Origin: Paracoccaceae bacterium
GTDB lineage: Bacteria > Pseudomonadota > Alphaproteobacteria > Rhodobacterales > Rhodobacteraceae
DNA length: 8,671 bases
Direction: 5' to 3'
Assembly: GCA_009920815.1 (NCBI GenBank)
Contig: RFZH01000090.1
Location: forward strand, 1-8,671
The notes below the pieces were generated by a model, which made no database searches, was not told where the DNA came from, and saw only the letters and a list, made by a program, of their open reading frames with translations. This document shows positions 6,595 to 8,671 of this stretch, piece after piece (positions within the stretch are counted from its first letter, which is position 1; every line of letters starts with the position of its first letter). The translations under genes were made by a program, and so were the position numbers.

Positions 6595-6622
6595 TCTATA
6601 TTGAACCCATCAGGAAACGCAA
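6595..6622 (-). promoter_or_regulatory. Candidate promoter for the FAD reductase-rsmD pair
   Basis: On the minus strand a -35-like TTGCGT (6617-6622) and a -10-like TATAGA (6595-6600) are 16 bases apart, giving a predicted start near 6588 and a leader of about 31 bases. The -35 match is weak. The -10 shares its TATA with a possible + strand -10 (6597-6602). Confidence 0.33.
6597..6602 (+). promoter_or_regulatory. Candidate -10 element for the peroxiredoxin gene
   Basis: TATATT matches the -10 consensus at five of six positions and would place the transcript start near 6609, about 34 bases before the ATG. No good -35 lies 16-18 bases upstream, which would fit an activator-dependent promoter or a false match. 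The small palindrome TGAAATTTTCA (6580-6590) lies in the spacer. Confidence 0.3.
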
Positions 6623-6642
6623 TTCACATGAGGTAAAAAACT

Positions 6643-7131
6643 ATGTCCCTGTCAGTTGGTGATAAATTACCAGACGCAGTTATGACGCGCTTAGGAAACA
6701 ATGGGCCAGAAACGGTCAATCTATCAGACAAATTGAATGGCCGTAAGGTCGCGATTTTTGCCGTACCAGGGGCCTATACCCCAACATGCCATTCTGCGCA
6801 TGTGCCCAGCTTTATTCGCACCAAAGATGCCTTTGACGCAAAAGGCGTTGATGAAATCATCTGTATCAGCGTGAATGACCCATTCGTAATGGATGCATGG
6901 GGCAAAGCAACGGGCGCAATCGACGCTGGCATCACAATGTTGGCAGACGCAGAAAGCACGTTCACAACAGCCATCGGCATGAATTTCGATGCACCCCCCG
7001 CCGGTTTGGTGGCACGTTCTAAACGCTACGCGATGTATGTCGAAGACGGCGTGGTCAAAGCATTTCTGCCCGAACCGGCACCTGGGCAATGTGATATCTC
7101 GGGTGGCGAGTCATTGCTAGACGCAATCTAA
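6643..7131 (+). CDS. Peroxiredoxin, Prx5 / type II group
   Basis: This 162-residue thiol peroxidase reduces hydrogen peroxide and alkyl hydroperoxides. The active-site motif PGAYTPTCHSAHVPSF (42-57) contains the peroxidatic C49 with its helper T46. The conserved arginine lies in VARSKRYAMYVEDG (R125 or R128). C74 in ICISVNDPF matches the second cysteine of plant-type II peroxiredoxins, and C150 in GQCDISGGESLL is a third thiol. The group usually takes electrons from glutaredoxin or thioredoxin; neither is in the window, and there is no fused glutaredoxin domain. GAGG about 9 bases before the ATG supports the start. It is divergent from the FAD reductase across 86 bases and ends 13 bases before the convergent FemAB-like gene, with a terminator just past the stop. 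Confidence 0.95.
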   Translation: MSLSVGDKLPDAVMTRLGNNGPETVNLSDKLNGRKVAIFAVPGAYTPTCHSAHVPSFIRTKDAFDAKGVDEIICISVNDPFVMDAWGKATGAIDAGITMLADAESTFTTAIGMNFDAPPAGLVARSKRYAMYVEDGVVKAFLPEPAPGQCDISGGESLLDAI

Positions 7132-7144
7132 GCGTAGCAAAAAG

Positions 7145-8332
7145 CTATTCAGCCTCGTCCTCATTGGACGGGGCTTTCTTGAAAGGGCCATAGCTGGTCA
7201 AAATTTCGATATCTTCCGCATTTGCGGCACGCTCGGCAACAAGATATTCCGCAACCGCGTCGTGAAAACGTGGTTCATGAAACCAGTGAAGCGAATAGGT
7301 TTCCGCAGGAACATAGCCCCGCGCCAGCTTGTGTTCGCCCTGTGCCCCTGCCTCGACCCGCGACAGCCCGTGGGTGATTGCATAATCAATCGCATGATAA
7401 TAGCACAGTTCAAAATGCAAACAGGAATGATGCTCAATACATCCCCAATAGCGGCCGTAAAGCGTGTCTTGCCCGATGAAATTTAACGCCCCTGCAACAT
7501 AAACTCCGTCACGTTGCGCCAAAACCAACAAAATATCGTCGGCCATAGTCGCATGAATAATGTCGAAAAATGCGCGGGTCAGATAGGGCGATCCCCATTT
7601 GCGCGCGCCCGTATCTTGATAGAACTGCCAGAATGCATCCCAATGGTGGGGCTTCAAGTCAGCGCCTGTCAGTGTTTCGATCGTACCGCCAAACGCCTGT
7701 GCTGTGGCACGTTCACGTTTGATGTTCTTGCGCTTGCGCGCTGACAATGCTGCTAAAAAGTCATTGAAATCATGATAGCCGGCGTTAAGCCAATGAAATT
7801 GCTGGGTATCGCGTTGCAATAAACCCATTTCTCCGCCACGGTCATATTCGTCGCGCGAACAAAATGTGACATGCAAAGAGGATATTTGATTATTCTGCGC
7901 AAACTTGATCGCGCCTTGCGCCAGAGCCGCTTGTGCCAGATCGATGTGATTTGGATGCGCCAAGAACCGCCGCCCCGTGACAGGCGTGAAAGGTGCCGCA
8001 ATTTGCAGTTTAGGGTAATAACGCCCGCCTGCCCGTTCATAGGCATTGGCCCATGAATGGTCAAAAATATATTCGCCCTGCGAATGTAATTTCAGATAAT
8101 TTGGAGCAACGCCAATGATATCATCACCCGCCCGCGCAATGATATAATACGGATCCCACCCTGTGCCGTCGCCGACAGATCCGCTTTGTTCAAGTGCGTG
8201 TAAAAACCTATACGTTGTGAACGGATTTTCGGCGCGTGCCCCTGTTGACCAATCGGCACATCGATCCCAATCACATGATTGCACTTGACCAAGTGATGTA
8301 GTGATTTCAATGCTGATCTCTGATCCAGTCAT
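7145..8332 (-). CDS. FemAB-like / DUF482 GNAT-superfamily N-acyltransferase (COG3146)
   Basis: This 395-residue protein matches the FemAB-like DUF482 family along its length. Recognisable blocks are AGGRYYPKLQIAAPFTPVTG (101-120), SSLHVTF (151-157), QFHWLNAGYHDFNDFLAALSARKRKNI (178-204), FYQDTGARKWGSPYLTR (237-253), VAGALNFIGQDTLYGRYWGC (279-298), LHFELCYYHAIDYAI (305-319) and VEAGAQGEHKLARGY (326-340). FemAB proteins proper add amino acids to peptidoglycan precursors from aminoacyl-tRNA, but members of this subfamily are uncharacterised as far as I know, so the acceptor and donor are open. No signal peptide or membrane segment is visible. The ATG at 8332 lies 12 bases after the GDPD stop and has only a weak G-rich ribosome binding site, so it is likely translated from the same message. 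Confidence 0.92.
   Translation of the reverse strand: MTGSEISIEITTSLGQVQSCDWDRCADWSTGARAENPFTTYRFLHALEQSGSVGDGTGWDPYYIIARAGDDIIGVAPNYLKLHSQGEYIFDHSWANAYERAGGRYYPKLQIAAPFTPVTGRRFLAHPNHIDLAQAALAQGAIKFAQNNQISSLHVTFCSRDEYDRGGEMGLLQRDTQQFHWLNAGYHDFNDFLAALSARKRKNIKRERATAQAFGGTIETLTGADLKPHHWDAFWQFYQDTGARKWGSPYLTRAFFDIIHATMADDILLVLAQRDGVYVAGALNFIGQDTLYGRYWGCIEHHSCLHFELCYYHAIDYAITHGLSRVEAGAQGEHKLARGYVPAETYSLHWFHEPRFHDAVAEYLVAERAANAEDIEILTSYGPFKKAPSNEDEAE
7151..7180 (+). terminator. Rho-independent terminator of the peroxiredoxin gene, possibly bidirectional
   Basis: AGCCTCGTCC (7151-7160) and GGACGGGGCT (7166-7175) form a 10-base stem with one G-U pair around the loop TCATT, followed by TTCTT. It begins 19 bases after the peroxiredoxin stop and lies in the last codons of the opposing FemAB-like gene. 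On the minus strand the same hairpin has one mismatch and is followed within a few bases by TTTTT (just past the FemAB-like stop), so it could serve both transcripts. Confidence 0.72.
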
Positions 8333-8344
8333 TCACGGCCCCGC

Positions 8345-8671
8345 TTATGCAAGATATCCTTCAAAGGTGACATTATCACAGATCTTGCGCGCCTGTTTTT
8401 CTTGGTCTGCGGACTTGACCGTCCAGCATAGGATCGGATAGCCCAGATCTTGGATCCGCATTACGGCCACGTTTTCCAGATCATTCACATCATGCGAAAT
8501 AAAAGACGCATCAAGACGTTCAAAATCTGGGATATCTGCCAATTCCGCACAACGGCCTTGCGCCACCTCTGGCCAATCATTTGCAGCAAAGCCACAGGTC
8601 GTCAGCCCACGCGACACATCGGGCGCGTGTTGTTTGAAATGATCCATGGCATGCGGGTTAAATGACATAAC
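8345..8671 (-). CDS. Glycerophosphodiester phosphodiesterase, C-terminal part (cut by window edge)
   Basis: The frame is open through the right edge and ends in a stop at 8345, giving 108 residues. VMSFNPHAM at the start, VSRGLTTCGF, LDASFISHDVNDL, GYPILCWTVKSADQEKQARK and CDNVTFEGYLA match the C-terminal half of GDPD-type TIM barrels, in which the final strands carry the W-T-V segment and the closing N-x-x-x-F-E/D-G. Such enzymes hydrolyse glycerophosphodiesters from phospholipid breakdown to glycerol 3-phosphate and an alcohol. The N-terminal H-R-G and metal-binding E-x-D motifs lie beyond the window, so catalytic competence cannot be judged, and an internal ATG at 8668 should not be taken as the start. 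It is upstream of the FemAB-like gene in the same direction. Confidence 0.86.
   Translation of the reverse strand, partial: VMSFNPHAMDHFKQHAPDVSRGLTTCGFAANDWPEVAQGRCAELADIPDFERLDASFISHDVNDLENVAVMRIQDLGYPILCWTVKSADQEKQARKICDNVTFEGYLA

Noticed and set aside
1..8671. Mobile element, phage, CRISPR, toxin-antitoxin, defence system, tRNA or rRNA genes
   Set aside because: All substantial frames are assigned to ordinary chromosomal families. I saw no direct repeats, terminal inverted repeats, spacer arrays, integrase or transposase motifs, or tRNA-like cloverleaf sequences.

Overview
The window looks like ordinary chromosomal DNA from an alphaproteobacterium, most likely the roseobacter group of the Rhodobacteraceae. 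This rests on recognisable family-level protein matches and on gene neighbourhoods I associate with that group: the stand-alone CinA/MoaB-like protein beside a GNAT protein, sfsA followed by map, and GDPD beside a FemAB-like DUF482 protein. Base composition is moderate for the group, judged by eye. It is almost fully coding. I see no RNA gene, insertion sequence, phage gene, CRISPR array, toxin-antitoxin pair or defence gene.

Layout, left to right. (1) The 3' end of a LysR-type regulator (+, 1-144). (2) A leftward four-gene operon (3149 to 172): CinA-N/MoaB-like protein, GNAT acetyltransferase, AhpD-like peroxidase-related protein and a secreted OmpA-domain protein, with gaps of 3 and 7 bases and then a probable overlap. 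(3) A rightward pair, sfsA and map (3193-4781). (4) A leftward pair (6556 to 4785): a BphA4-type FAD-dependent ferredoxin/rubredoxin reductase and rsmD, overlapping by 4 bases in GTGA. (5) A Prx5-type peroxiredoxin (+, 6643-7131) divergent from the reductase. (6) A leftward pair (window end to 7145): the C-terminal part of a glycerophosphodiester phosphodiesterase and a FemAB-like DUF482 acyltransferase.

The genes cover housekeeping work (N-terminal methionine removal, 16S rRNA methylation), redox and peroxide handling (AhpD-like protein, FAD reductase, peroxiredoxin), the cell envelope (OmpA-domain protein) and lipid-derived phosphodiester turnover (GDPD). The only non-coding stretches are short: 43 bases at 3150-3192, 65 bases at 3898-3962 and 86 bases at 6557-6642. 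The first and last are divergent promoter regions. At two convergent junctions a hairpin that could end rightward transcription lies inside the 3' coding end of the opposing gene.

I did not find a convincing undescribed system. The most checkable points are the compact promoter architectures, the terminators embedded in coding sequence, the uncertain start of the OmpA-domain gene with its uncharacterised N-terminal domain, and the unknown electron-transfer partner of the FAD reductase.
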